A stretch of 64,000 nucleotides of DNA from Alphaproteobacteria bacterium (GTDB lineage: Bacteria > Pseudomonadota > Alphaproteobacteria > Elsterales > Elsteraceae): positions 1 through 64,000 of the forward strand of contig JAAFIC010000002.1 of the NCBI GenBank assembly GCA_013298565.1, read 5' to 3'. Every line of letters begins with the position of its first letter. The stretch's first letter is position 1. Of the stretch, positions 22,866 through 33,377 are shown in pieces. The position numbers and the translations under genes are program-made. The notes beneath the pieces were generated by a model that was not told where the DNA came from, did no database searches, and saw nothing but the letters and a program-made list of their open reading frames with translations.

Positions 22866-24717
22866 GATTGGAGCCTCCTGTGGGCGAAACGGGCAGGGGG
22901 GCCGGGCGCGCGCTTGCTTGTGGGCTAGGCGCGCGGACTGCCATTGGGGCCGAGGCGGGCGGCGCTTGCAGCGCGGCTGCGGCGGGCGTTGCCTGCGGGG
23001 TGGGTTTGGCCACGCGCGGGCCGGTTCCGGCGAGATCGACCGCGAGCGCGGCCTTCACGTCGGGCGCGTTCGCGTCGTAAGGTTCAACCCCTAGGAGCGG
23101 ACCAATGCGCGCGATTATCTTGCCGCCCGTGGGGGCCGCGTTCCAGCCGGAGGTGGAAAAATTATAGGTTTCCTTCAGCCCCTTCGGCTCATCCAGCATG
23201 GCAATCACCAGATAGCGCGGGTTGTGCATGGGGAAGCCTGCAACGAGCGAAGTGATGTTGGCGTTCTTGCGGTAGCCACCGCGCGCACCGATTTTCTCCG
23301 CCGTCCCGGTCTTGCCGCCAATCAGATAACCCGGCACTTCCGCTTTTCGGGCCGTCCCGCCCGTGACGACGAGGCGCATCAGCTTTCGCATTGTGTCCGA
23401 CGTTTTGGCGCTCATCACGCGGGTGCCTTGGATGATGGCCCCCTCTTCGTGCTTGATCAGGGTTGGGCGCACGTAAAAGCCGCCGTTCATCACCGAGGCG
23501 GCGGCACCCGCCATTTGCAGCGCACTGACCGAGATACCGTGCCCGAAGGCAATCGTCATTAAGTTGATCGGACGCCACGGTTGCGGCACCTGGGGCCGCC
23601 CGATTTCCGGCACTTCAAACTTTGGCGGTGTCAGCAACCCGAGCTTATCCAAAAAGGCGCGCTGGCCCTGCACGCCAACGTCTTGCGCCATTTTGATGGA
23701 ACCGATGTTAGACGAGTACATGAAGATTTCCGGCACCGACAGCCAGCGCGGAATCGGGTGATCGTCCTTAATCGTGAACCTGCCAATGGAAATTGGCCGT
23801 GCGGCATCGTAACCGCCGTTCACCGAAACCGTGCCGTAATCGAGCGCCATCGCCGTGTTAAAAATCTTAAAAGTCGAACCCATTTCATAAACGCCGAGGG
23901 TAATGCGGTTGAAGCGCGCATCATCTGGCGAGCCGCCCAGATTGGTTGGGTCGAAGTCGGGCATCGAGATCATGCCCAGCACTTCGCCCGTGTAAATATC
24001 CATGACGATCCCAGCCGCGCCAATGGCCTGGAACTTCTGCATTGCCGCATCAAGCTCTTGGCGCAGGATGTGCTGAATGCGCGTGTCGATGGACAGGGCC
24101 ACCGGCTCCCCGCCCGCGCGCAAGCGTTCGTTTAACCCCTTTTCAACACCCGCAAGCCCATTGCTATCCACATCGGAAAAGCCGAGGACATGGGCGAGCA
24201 GACGGCCCTGCGGGTAGAGGCGGCGGTCTTCCTGCTGGAACTGAATGCCGGGAATACCCAGCCGATTGATCTCATATTGTTGGCGGGGCGTTACATTGCG
24301 GCGAATGTACACAAAGCTACGTTCCGGCGCGGCCAAGCGTTCACGGATCTGCTTTTCGTCGATGTCCGGCAGCACCGAGGCAAGTTTGCGCGCAACGCCC
24401 GCTGGATCCGAAATTTCCTTCGGGTTGGCGTGGGCCGAGGCAGTTTGGATCGAGGTTGCCACCAGCAAGCCGTTGCGGTCCACAATATCAGCCCGGTCCA
24501 GCTTCTCTGGGCGGGCGGCGCGGGCTTTGCGCGTATCGTTGGCATGGGGAAACAGCGTGACATCGGCCAAGCGCACCCCAATCGCACCAAAGGCCAGCGC
24601 GAAGAACGCACTGGTCACGATCAAACGAGTATGGGCGGTTTCCACGGCGTGCTTGCCGGGACCGCCCAGAGTGTAAGTGGAGCGCAGCGCGCGCAGCAGG
24701 GCCGTGCCAAAGCTCAT
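22852..24717 (-). CDS. ftsI: Peptidoglycan D,D-transpeptidase FtsI (PBP3)
   Basis: EMGSTFKIF (SxxK), YSSN (SxN), GGKTGTAEK (KTGT). Confidence 0.96.
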   Translation of the reverse strand: MSFGTALLRALRSTYTLGGPGKHAVETAHTRLIVTSAFFALAFGAIGVRLADVTLFPHANDTRKARAARPEKLDRADIVDRNGLLVATSIQTASAHANPKEISDPAGVARKLASVLPDIDEKQIRERLAAPERSFVYIRRNVTPRQQYEINRLGIPGIQFQQEDRRLYPQGRLLAHVLGFSDVDSNGLAGVEKGLNERLRAGGEPVALSIDTRIQHILRQELDAAMQKFQAIGAAGIVMDIYTGEVLGMISMPDFDPTNLGGSPDDARFNRITLGVYEMGSTFKIFNTAMALDYGTVSVNGGYDAARPISIGRFTIKDDHPIPRWLSVPEIFMYSSNIGSIKMAQDVGVQGQRAFLDKLGLLTPPKFEVPEIGRPQVPQPWRPINLMTIAFGHGISVSALQMAGAAASVMNGGFYVRPTLIKHEEGAIIQGTRVMSAKTSDTMRKLMRLVVTGGTARKAEVPGYLIGGKTGTAEKIGARGGYRKNANITSLVAGFPMHNPRYLVIAMLDEPKGLKETYNFSTSGWNAAPTGGKIIARIGPLLGVEPYDANAPDVKAALAVDLAGTGPRVAKPTPQATPAAAALQAPPASAPMAVRAPSPQASARPAPLPVSPTGGSNLAAR

Positions 24718-25217
24718 GGCACTCTCCTAGGCGCAAGCGCGGGCGCGCGGACGGCTAAGGGCGGGCGCGCATTTTGGCCAGCGTTAGGAAGGGTGGGGGC
24801 GGGGAGAGTTTGGGCGTCGGCATCCGCATCGAAGTCGTCCGGCAACGCGCCCGCGCCTTCTTCAAACGGCAAATCCGGTTCCGCTGGTTCCGCAGTCGTG
24901 CGGCGCGGGCCGTTCGCGGGTGGGGCTATGGGCGGCAGGGGTTGGGCACGCATCGGCAGGGCCGCGAGCTTAATGATCTGCTTTACCCCTAGCGGCTCCA
25001 GGCTTAAGTGCGTGCGGGCTTTTTCTTCAATGCGGTGCGGCTGATTGAGAAAGCTCCACTCCGCCTTCAACACCTGCATCGATTCTTGATCGACAAGAAT
25101 CTGGCGATTGAGCTGAGTCAGCACTCGCTCTTTCCGCGCCACTTCGTACTTCAGATGATAAACCGCATAGCCCACCGAGCTTGCCAACACGAGCCAGACG
25201 AGAAAGAAGCGCCACAT
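24714..25217 (-). CDS. ftsL: FtsL-like division protein
   Basis: Short single-TM coiled-coil protein between rsmH and ftsI; syntenic. Confidence 0.8.
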   Translation of the reverse strand: MWRFFLVWLVLASSVGYAVYHLKYEVARKERVLTQLNRQILVDQESMQVLKAEWSFLNQPHRIEEKARTHLSLEPLGVKQIIKLAALPMRAQPLPPIAPPANGPRRTTAEPAEPDLPFEEGAGALPDDFDADADAQTLPAPTLPNAGQNARPPLAVRAPALAPRRVP

Positions 25218-25219
25218 GG

Positions 25220-26185
25220 TTAGGCTCCTTTCGGCGTATGGGCGGGGGCATTCGTGCGTTCGGCGATTCGCAGCTTGGCCGACCGGGCGCGCGGGTTGGC
25301 CGCCAATTCATCGGGCTGGGCCGTAATCGCTTTGCGCGAGATTAGTGTAAAACTAGGCGCATCCACATCTTTTGGCGGCGCATAGCGCGAGACCGAGGCG
25401 CTTTTGCCACTGCGATCAGCGAGGAAGTTTTTGACGATCCGGTCTTCAAGCGAATGAAAGGACACAATCGCCAGCCGCCCGCCGGGGGCAAGGCAACGCT
25501 CTGCTGCCGCAAGCCCGCGCGCGAGTTCGCCCAACTCATCGTTCACGGCAATGCGAAGGCCCTGGAACGTGCGCGTTGCTGGATGGATACCGTCTTTGGA
25601 CTTCGGCACGGCAGTACGAACGATGTCGGCGAGACCCAAAGTGCTCGTGATCGGGCTTTCCGCCCGCGCCCGCAGAATGGCTTTTGCCACGCGGCGGGAA
25701 AGCCGTTCTTCGCCGTACTGATAAATGATGTTCGCGAGGTCTTCTTCCCCAAGGTTATTCACCAAATCCGCTGCGCTGGGGCCGGATAGGCTCATTCGCA
25801 TATCGAGCGGCCCATCGGTGCGGAAGGAGAAACCGCGTTCGGGCGTGTCGATCTGGGGGGAGGAAACGCCGATATCGAGCGTAACCCCATTGATGGGGCT
25901 AAACCCCGCTGCCGCCGCCAGGCTATCGAGATAACCGAAGGTTCCCGCGACGGTGTGCAAACGCCCGCCGAAGTCCTTAGCCATCTCGGCCCCGTAGCTT
26001 AGGGCTTCCGGGTCGCGGTCAATGGCCAACACTGTGCAGTCTGCCGCCTCCAACAGCCTGCGCGTATAGCCCCCGCGCCCGAACGTCCCATCAAGATAGC
26101 GCCCCCCGTCCCGAGGGGCGAGCGCCGCAACCACTTCCCGCATTAGAACCGGAAGATGCTGGCCGACCATCCGTTCTGGCATCAC
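25220..26185 (-). CDS. rsmH: 16S rRNA (cytosine-1402-N4)-methyltransferase
   Basis: [36 protein letters not shown]; syntenic. Confidence 0.97.
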   Translation of the reverse strand: MMPERMVGQHLPVLMREVVAALAPRDGGRYLDGTFGRGGYTRRLLEAADCTVLAIDRDPEALSYGAEMAKDFGGRLHTVAGTFGYLDSLAAAAGFSPINGVTLDIGVSSPQIDTPERGFSFRTDGPLDMRMSLSGPSAADLVNNLGEEDLANIIYQYGEERLSRRVAKAILRARAESPITSTLGLADIVRTAVPKSKDGIHPATRTFQGLRIAVNDELGELARGLAAAERCLAPGGRLAIVSFHSLEDRIVKNFLADRSGKSASVSRYAPPKDVDAPSFTLISRKAITAQPDELAANPRARSAKLRIAERTNAPAHTPKGA

Positions 26186-26664
26186 TCCCTCCGAGGGGAG
26201 GGCGCCGGACGGATGGTTTCTTTGGTCTTTTTCGCCTCCAGCCGGCTGGCAATCGTCGCCTCTACGATTGACAGATGCTGGGACGGATCCCGGATTAGAA
26301 AAAACTTACCCTGGCCGACAAAGGCGGCTTCTTCGCCAATCCCGGCATACTCCAGGAGCGGTTGGGGGAGTAGAACCCGTCCGCCCTCATCCCACGCCAG
26401 TTGAAACGTCTCGCCCAACAGGGCGGAGAGCAATGTGTAGCGTTCAGCCTGATCGGGCTGGTCAGGATCGAGCCTTTCTAGCTCGTCCGAAAATTTTTGC
26501 AGGCGGTCAATCCCTGCCGCCTCGATCCACGGACCCTGCAACGAGCGGTAGGCCAAAATCCCCCCATAGGGTTGATCCGCCAAGACCGCACGAAACTGTG
26601 CCGGAACCGACACGCGGCCCTTCTTATCAACCTTATTCGTGAATGTGGTCAGGAATAAATTCAT
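26182..26664 (-). CDS. mraZ: Transcriptional regulator MraZ
   Basis: [25 protein letters not shown]; internal start of ORF 26182..26757. Confidence 0.95.
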   Translation of the reverse strand: MNLFLTTFTNKVDKKGRVSVPAQFRAVLADQPYGGILAYRSLQGPWIEAAGIDRLQKFSDELERLDPDQPDQAERYTLLSALLGETFQLAWDEGGRVLLPQPLLEYAGIGEEAAFVGQGKFFLIRDPSQHLSIVEATIASRLEAKKTKETIRPAPSPRRE

Positions 26665-26830
26665 TCCCGATCCGCAGCCCCTTCGCCCGCGCGCCCAAGG
26701 TTGCCCTTTGACGCCATCCCACCGTGTTTGTGCCTCCGCGCCGGGAATGCTTGTCATACAGCGTGTTACGCCTCAGTAACACTGTACGCCCGCACCCCTG
26801 ACCCCATCCCCCACGACACGAAGATACGGG

Positions 26831-26900
26831 TGGGCGTATCTGGTTCCGCATGGGATGATTTGGGATAACATGGGATAACATGGGCGTCAATGGAGCCAAG
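26831..26900 (+). promoter_or_regulatory. MraZ-box-like array: 10-bp-period TGGGN direct repeats upstream of mraZ
   Basis: TGGG at 26831, 26851, 26861, 26871, 26881 with degenerate TGG at 26841 and 26891. Confidence 0.75.
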
Positions 26901-27307
26901 GAGTAAAAAACTCGATAATTCAAGGCATCACCCGCTTAGCTTCTCATGGACTATAAATGGCCAGACTCTTGCCACAATGCTAATGTAATAAATTAGGATA
27001 AGTGCTTATCACTCTGTTCAGTAATCATTATTTTTAATTGTTCATTTTATGTTCTGAGAATGGATTTTGCGTGTGTGAACGGGAAGCGAAGAACGCTGTT
27101 CAGGCCCTCAGAATCCGAGCAAAACCCGAGGCTCTGGCAGGCTTTTTCGGCTGATAGAGGGTGTGATGAGCGAGCTTGCGTTTGTCGTATTGCTACAGAA
27201 ATGTGACAAATTCTGTGCCGCACTACAGGGGAATTAACTTAACATGAGGCTATCTGAGACAGGCTTGTCTCTTCCCGATAGCCCTCCATTTTTCCACTCT
27301 GAGGAAT

Positions 27308-27698
<391 letters not shown>

Positions 27699-27741
27699 CG
27701 CAGGCTTAGACGGCGAGAGGGCGGGGGTCAAGAGCGAAAGG

Positions 27742-28704
27742 TTAACCGAGATAGGTGCGAATCTGATCCGGTGTCATATTCCCGCCGCATAGCACCGTCG
27801 CCACGGGTTGCCCCGACAGAAGCGCAGAGTGTTCTAAGACCGCTGCTACCCCCGCCGCGCCCGCAGGCTCCACCACTAAGCCATAGTGAGTTTGACAGAA
27901 GCGCATGGCGGCGCGGATTGAGGCTTCCGACACGCTCCAGACGGCATCGACGGTTTGCGGCATACAGGCGAGGGCGTAAGGCACCGGCTCGCGCACAGCG
28001 ATACCATCGGCAATAGTAGGGGCGATCTCGGTTGCAATCAGGCGTTTTTCTGTCCACGACAACAGCATCGCCGGGGCCGTTTCGGCAACGATGCCTATCA
28101 CCTTTACCTGGGGCCGTTCAGCTTTCAGCCACGCACCAATCCCCGTGAGCAAAGCGCCATTACCGAGCGGCACTAGCACGGTCTCGAACGGAACGGAGCT
28201 TTGCGTCATTTCGAGCGCAATTGTACCCGCGCCTTCGGCGATGCGGGGATGGGCACCGTCTTCCACCCACAATCCGCCGACCTCCGCCGCAAAGGCGCGG
28301 GCGGCGTTCTTTGCGGCGTCGAAATCATGGCCCTCCAGCCGCACATCGGCCCCGAGGCACCGCATCGCCTCGATTTTGAGAGGATTGGCGGTGGTTGCGG
28401 CGAATAGCGTTACCCGGCGGCCTCGGCGGCGCGCGGCATAGGCGAGACCCTGGCCGAAGTTTCCAGCAGAGGCTGATACCAAAAGCTGATCGGAGGGATC
28501 AAGCCCCGCAACAAACCAATCAGTGCCGCGCCCTTTGAACGCGCGAGTCGGGTTCAACCCTTCGACCTTCACCGAGAGTGGCAGCCCCAGGGATGCATCA
28601 GCAGCAGGATGCGACCAGAAGGGCGAGTTGAGAAATACCGGATCAATCGCGGCATAGGCGGCGCGAATTCCGGCGGGGCGGGGCGGGGGCGGGATCGTGT
28701 TCAT
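27742..28704 (-). CDS. PLP-dependent threonine/serine dehydratase-like enzyme
   Basis: LNPTRAFKGRGTDWF (PLP Lys), SAGNFGQGLAYAA, PLGNGALLTG; start MNTIPPPP. Confidence 0.8.
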   Translation of the reverse strand: MNTIPPPPRPAGIRAAYAAIDPVFLNSPFWSHPAADASLGLPLSVKVEGLNPTRAFKGRGTDWFVAGLDPSDQLLVSASAGNFGQGLAYAARRRGRRVTLFAATTANPLKIEAMRCLGADVRLEGHDFDAAKNAARAFAAEVGGLWVEDGAHPRIAEGAGTIALEMTQSSVPFETVLVPLGNGALLTGIGAWLKAERPQVKVIGIVAETAPAMLLSWTEKRLIATEIAPTIADGIAVREPVPYALACMPQTVDAVWSVSEASIRAAMRFCQTHYGLVVEPAGAAGVAAVLEHSALLSGQPVATVLCGGNMTPDQIRTYLG

Positions 28705-28791
28705 GGGAGAAAGTTTAGTGAATCGGTGCGCGTAAATTTTCCGATTATTGGTTAGTATCGGGTAGTTTTTGCAGCGGCACGCGGTTTTGCG

Positions 28792-29265
28792 ATGAATTTT
28801 CCCGAACTTCTCTCTGCCTCGGACACAGCCCTGTTGGCGGCGGTGCAAGAGAATGCCGATTTGACCTTGGAGCAACTCGCTGACCGGGCGGGTTTATCGC
28901 CCTCGGCAGTTCAGCGGCGGCTTAAAAAACTGCGCGAGGCCGGGGTTATTCAGCGCACCGTGACGCTCCTCGACCCGAAAGCCGTCGGGCAAAGCCTTAG
29001 CCTGATCGTCGAGTTGGAGTTGGAGCGCGACCGGCACGATCTACTCCCACCGCTTCAACAATGGATTGCGCGGGAAGGGGCGATCCAGAACGCTTGGTTT
29101 GTCACCGGGCGCGGCGATTTGGTGCTGTCTATGACGGCGGTGAGTATCGAGAGCTTCGACGCTTTTATGGAACGAATGCTGGCGGAGCACCGGGTGATCC
29201 GAAAATACACCACCAGCGTTGTGCTCAAAACTTTGAAGCGCAGCTTGGCGGTTGCGCTTGACTGA
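28792..29265 (+). CDS. Lrp/AsnC family transcriptional regulator
   Basis: LTLEQLADRAGLSPSAVQRRLKKLREAGVIQRTV; divergent from the dehydratase-like gene. Confidence 0.92.
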   Translation: MNFPELLSASDTALLAAVQENADLTLEQLADRAGLSPSAVQRRLKKLREAGVIQRTVTLLDPKAVGQSLSLIVELELERDRHDLLPPLQQWIAREGAIQNAWFVTGRGDLVLSMTAVSIESFDAFMERMLAEHRVIRKYTTSVVLKTLKRSLAVALD

Positions 29266-29273
29266 AATCGCTC

Positions 29274-31082
29274 CTAACCCGCCCGCAGTTTCGTTAACAA
29301 CGCCGAAACATCTTGCTGTAGATGCGTAGCGTTCTGGGCGAGTTGATCGGCGAGGCTTTGCACTTCGGCGGCGTTTGTGCCGGTCACGCTGGCTTCCTGT
29401 TGCACATCGCTGATCGTGCTCGAAACGCTCTGCGTGCCCTGAGCGGCCTGCGTGATCGTGCGCGCGATTTCGGAGGTCGCGGCACCTTGCTGCTCCACCG
29501 ATCCGGCAATAGTGGTGGTGATTTGGCTCATGTCGCCGATTGTGCTAGCGATGCCGTTGATCGCCGACACCGCTGCGCCCGATTGGTTTTGAATGGCCAG
29601 AATTTGCACTTGAATATCATCGGTGGCTTTCGCGGTCTGCGCCGCTAGGTTCTTAACCTCGCTTGCCACGACGGCAAAACCCTTGCCAGCATCGCCAGCG
29701 CGCGCGGCTTCAATGGTAGCGTTGAGGGCGAGCAGATTGGTTTGGCTGGCGATAGCGTTGATGAGGGCAACAACTTCGCCAATGCGTTGCGAGGCGGTCG
29801 CCAGCCCTTGCACAGTGGTTCCGGTTGCCTCGGCTTCGTGTACGGCGCGCTCCGCCACCACACGCGCCCGGCTAACATCCCGCGTGATTTCAAGAATCGA
29901 GGCGGAAAGCTCTTCGGTAGAAGCCGCGACGGACTGCACGCTGGCGGCGGCCTGTTCCGATTCTGCGGCGACGTGATTGGCTTTGCGGGACGTGTTGCTG
30001 GCAATGCCTGTCAGTTGTTTCGACGCTCCACGCAATTGGTCGGCAGCGGCAGACACAGACCGGAGCGTTGCCCCCACCCCTTGTTCAAACTGATCGGCGA
30101 ACGTCAGCAGCCCCTGTTTGCGGGCGGCTTCGGCTTCGGTACGAATCCGCTCCTGTTCAGTGCGCGCGGTTTCTAACTGCGCGCGATCATCGCGGAAAAC
30201 GACAACGGCGTTCGCCATGCGCCCCAGTTCGTCCGCCCGGTTCGCCCCCGGAATTGCGCCCACTGGGCGATTGGCGACCAAATCGGTCATCACGATTTCA
30301 AGCTGATGAAGCGATTTGAAAACCCGCAACCGCAGGCCCACGGCCATAAGGCTCAAGAGAACGAAGAGCGCGGCAGTGGCTGCGATCACAAGAGAAAACC
30401 AAAACTTAACCTGGTGATCGGCACTCTTCGCCTCAGCGCTCGTGCGCTGATCGAGGGCAACGAAGAATTTATCGACCGGGGCCATAATTTGGCTTTTGTA
30501 AACATGGTACTCCGCCGAATGCATCAGCTTTCGTGCCAGGTCCATATCCGGCGCTCTACGCTCGGTAAACTCTTTTCCGGTGCCGCGAAACAGCCCCTTT
30601 ACGGCATTCATCGCAACCACTTCAAGATCAACCAAGCCATCGGAATTGGCCTGCGCCTCCCGAAGCAAGGCAAATTCGGCATCGGTGAATCCGGCTTTGG
30701 TCATAAGGGCCTGAAGAGGGATTGCGGCACCATCAGGCCGGGGCTTATCCGGCTTTGCCGCCAAAAAATCCCAGTAGATGCGGCTATATTCTTGTGGGCG
30801 CGGTTTTTTGCCGTTCCGAATATCGAGCACAGCCATATACTGCTCTTCCCACTTGGCCTCGCCTGTGACCACATAGGTGCGGGCGAGGCGGGTGAGATCA
30901 TCGGAGCTTTGCCGCAACTCATCGGCTAAAAGATACGACTGATAGCGGTTGTCGTAGGCGGCACGCGCCCCTACTTCGGCGCTTTGGAACTGATAAAGCG
31001 CAAAAATTAAAAGGGCCATCAGCAGGCCGACAACGAACAACAGGCCCGCGAAAGCAGCTCTCAGCGATTTTATAGCGATCAT
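29274..31082 (-). CDS. Methyl-accepting chemotaxis protein
   Basis: HAMP plus signalling domain [37 protein letters not shown]. Confidence 0.95.
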   Translation of the reverse strand: MIAIKSLRAAFAGLLFVVGLLMALLIFALYQFQSAEVGARAAYDNRYQSYLLADELRQSSDDLTRLARTYVVTGEAKWEEQYMAVLDIRNGKKPRPQEYSRIYWDFLAAKPDKPRPDGAAIPLQALMTKAGFTDAEFALLREAQANSDGLVDLEVVAMNAVKGLFRGTGKEFTERRAPDMDLARKLMHSAEYHVYKSQIMAPVDKFFVALDQRTSAEAKSADHQVKFWFSLVIAATAALFVLLSLMAVGLRLRVFKSLHQLEIVMTDLVANRPVGAIPGANRADELGRMANAVVVFRDDRAQLETARTEQERIRTEAEAARKQGLLTFADQFEQGVGATLRSVSAAADQLRGASKQLTGIASNTSRKANHVAAESEQAAASVQSVAASTEELSASILEITRDVSRARVVAERAVHEAEATGTTVQGLATASQRIGEVVALINAIASQTNLLALNATIEAARAGDAGKGFAVVASEVKNLAAQTAKATDDIQVQILAIQNQSGAAVSAINGIASTIGDMSQITTTIAGSVEQQGAATSEIARTITQAAQGTQSVSSTISDVQQEASVTGTNAAEVQSLADQLAQNATHLQQDVSALLTKLRAG

Positions 31083-31285
31083 TATTACCTCAGCAAAGCT
31101 CTTATCAAAGCAATGTCAGCCTAGCATCAGTATTACGGAAATACAACTGAATTATCTTAAATTTTTTATCCGTTTTCGGCCTGGAGCGGCGCTTCTAATG
31201 CTAAGTCCGCATGTATTCCTCATACGTAAGCTTAGTGTCGTAAGACTTCTGATTTTCCCGAAACGTCAGCGTAAACTCTTTGAAG

Positions 31286-32167
31286 TTAAGCCTTTGGCGG
31301 GCGGCGCACCAGCGTTAGCAAGCCAACGCCCCCCAACGTCAGAGCGGCTCCGAACGCGGCTTTAAGCGTAAAAGGCTCGCCCAACGCGATCACACTGGCA
31401 AAAACGCCGAAAATCGGGGCCGTTAGCGCGTAGGGCGAGAGAGTGCTGAGGGGGTAGCGCTGCATTAGCGTGTACCAGCCGCCATAGGCAAACAGCGTTG
31501 CGCCGACAATCATGTAAGCGAGCGCGCCTGCCACAACCCAGCCGCTGTTCGCCAGTGCCGGGATCTGCCCGGTTTCGAGAAAGAAGGAGAGCAGCGCTAA
31601 CTGCGGGGCGGTCAGCAGGGCCATCCAACCGGTCATCGCCAGTGGGTGCAGAGAGGTCAGCCGTTTCGAGACGAGGTTGGAGCACGACCAGACGAAGGCG
31701 GCGAACACTACCAAGCCGGCGGCGAAGGCCGAACTGGGGCCGTGCGGCTCGCCGAACACAATCGCAACCCCCACCAGCGCAATCGCCATGCCGATCAGTG
31801 TGATGCGCGACGGGCGCTCTTTGAGAATCACAATACCGAGCAGCGTTGAAAACGGCACCTGCGCTTGAATAAGCACTGCCGCCAAAGCACTATCGACCGA
31901 GCGTAGAGCGAAAAACAGTATGCCGAAATGCACAACACCCAACATACAGGAAAGCAGCAGCAGCCAGCCCCACTGACGGCGCGGGCGCGGAAAAAACGGA
32001 ATCACCAATAGCCCGACGACGGCAAAACGGATCGCGAGCAAAAACAGCGGCGGCACTGCTGCCACACCGATCTTAGCAACGGGGAAATTCACGCCCCACA
32101 CCAGCATAATGGCGAGCACGTAAAACAGATCTCGAACGGTAAGCCGGGTCGCAAGGGGCATAGACAT
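31286..32167 (-). CDS. EamA/DMT family transporter
   Basis: Ten-TM duplicated EamA pattern; LVWGVNFPVAKIG. Confidence 0.85.
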   Translation of the reverse strand: MSMPLATRLTVRDLFYVLAIMLVWGVNFPVAKIGVAAVPPLFLLAIRFAVVGLLVIPFFPRPRRQWGWLLLLSCMLGVVHFGILFFALRSVDSALAAVLIQAQVPFSTLLGIVILKERPSRITLIGMAIALVGVAIVFGEPHGPSSAFAAGLVVFAAFVWSCSNLVSKRLTSLHPLAMTGWMALLTAPQLALLSFFLETGQIPALANSGWVVAGALAYMIVGATLFAYGGWYTLMQRYPLSTLSPYALTAPIFGVFASVIALGEPFTLKAAFGAALTLGGVGLLTLVRRPPKA

Positions 32168-32305
32168 AGCCTTACGCTAGCCGCCCTCTCTGCTGACGAG
32201 AAACGCCGCTTTAGCACAGGGGGGATGCAGGCACAGCGCAAGAAACGGAGAGATAGAACAAGAACGCTCGGGTAAGCTACTCGAAACTTCCCCCCGGAGA
32301 CGCCG

Positions 32306-33214
32306 ATGTCCACCCCTGCTTCTACTGCTATGACAGGCCGCGACTGGCTTATTCTCGGCATTTTATCGTTACTTTGGGGGGGATCGTTCCTGTTCGGGCG
32401 GGTTGCGGTGGCAGAATGGCCGCCGTTCACAATTGTCTTCTGTCGGGTCGCCGGAGGGGCCGTGATTTTGGCGATAGCGGCGCGGGCGATGGGGCTAGCC
32501 TTTCCCACCAATCGGGGCCTGTGGGGCAGTTTCATTGTTCTGGCGCTGCTGAGTAACGTCATTCCCTTCTCGCTGATCGTGTTTGGGCAGCAGCAGATTG
32601 GGGCCGGGCTGGCCTCCATTCTTAATGCCACCACGCCGCTGTTCGCGCTGCTGGTCACTCATTTTATGACGGAAGACGAAAAGCTCACGCCGCTACGGTT
32701 GGGCGGCGTCGTGTGTGGTTTTCTCGGTGTCACCATCATGCTGGGGCCGAGTGCGGTTACCGGATTAAGCGGCCCGTTGCTGGCTCAGGCCGCCATTCTC
32801 ACAGCGGCTTTATCTTATGGGTGGGCGGTTTGGTACGGGCGGCGGTTGAAGAAGGTAAACCCAATCCAGGCGGCGCTTGGGCAATTGACCGCCGCTTCGC
32901 TGCTCATGGTGCCCTTGATGCTGTTCGCCGACCGGCCCTGGAGCCTGCCGCCATTGTCCTGGCCGGCGATTGGATCGCTGGTTGGGTTGGCGACACTCTC
33001 CACCGCTCTGGCCTATGTGCTCTATTTTCGCCTGCTGGCGCGGGTAGGGGCGGGGAATTCCTCGCTCGTAACCTTCCTCATTCCGCCGAGCGCGCTCCTA
33101 ATGGGCATTCTGTTTCTAAACGAAAGCCTAACGCTGTGGCAGGTTGCAGGAATGGCGGGCATTGGGCTTGGGTTATCTTTGGTCGATGGGCGGTTGTTTC
33201 GCCGGGCTGGGTGA
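32306..33214 (+). CDS. EamA/DMT family transporter
   Basis: SLLWGGSFLFGRVAV; NATTPLFALLVTHF; divergent from previous EamA gene. Confidence 0.87.
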   Translation: MSTPASTAMTGRDWLILGILSLLWGGSFLFGRVAVAEWPPFTIVFCRVAGGAVILAIAARAMGLAFPTNRGLWGSFIVLALLSNVIPFSLIVFGQQQIGAGLASILNATTPLFALLVTHFMTEDEKLTPLRLGGVVCGFLGVTIMLGPSAVTGLSGPLLAQAAILTAALSYGWAVWYGRRLKKVNPIQAALGQLTAASLLMVPLMLFADRPWSLPPLSWPAIGSLVGLATLSTALAYVLYFRLLARVGAGNSSLVTFLIPPSALLMGILFLNESLTLWQVAGMAGIGLGLSLVDGRLFRRAG

Positions 33215-33246
33215 TCCTGGCTGGGTGATCCGGGCTGGGTGATCCT
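33205..33246 (+). repeat. 3 x 14-bp tandem repeat across the EamA stop codon
   Basis: GGCTGGGTGATCCT / GGCTGGGTGATCCG / GGCTGGGTGATCCT; stop TGA at 33212-33214. Confidence 0.95.
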
Positions 33247-33377
33247 GTAACACCACGTAACAAAGCGTGAATTGCTGCAAGCCATTGCCCTTGCTATCTC
33301 TAAACTTGGATTAGATCGCGATGCGGGGAAGAGGCACCCCGCGCGTGATGGCAAGGATCAGCAGCGTGGAGGCAAGC

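Noticed and set aside
26831-26900. Possible CRISPR array from regular repeats
   Set aside because: Period is 10 bp with a 4-5 bp core; no 25-40 bp repeats, spacers or cas genes.
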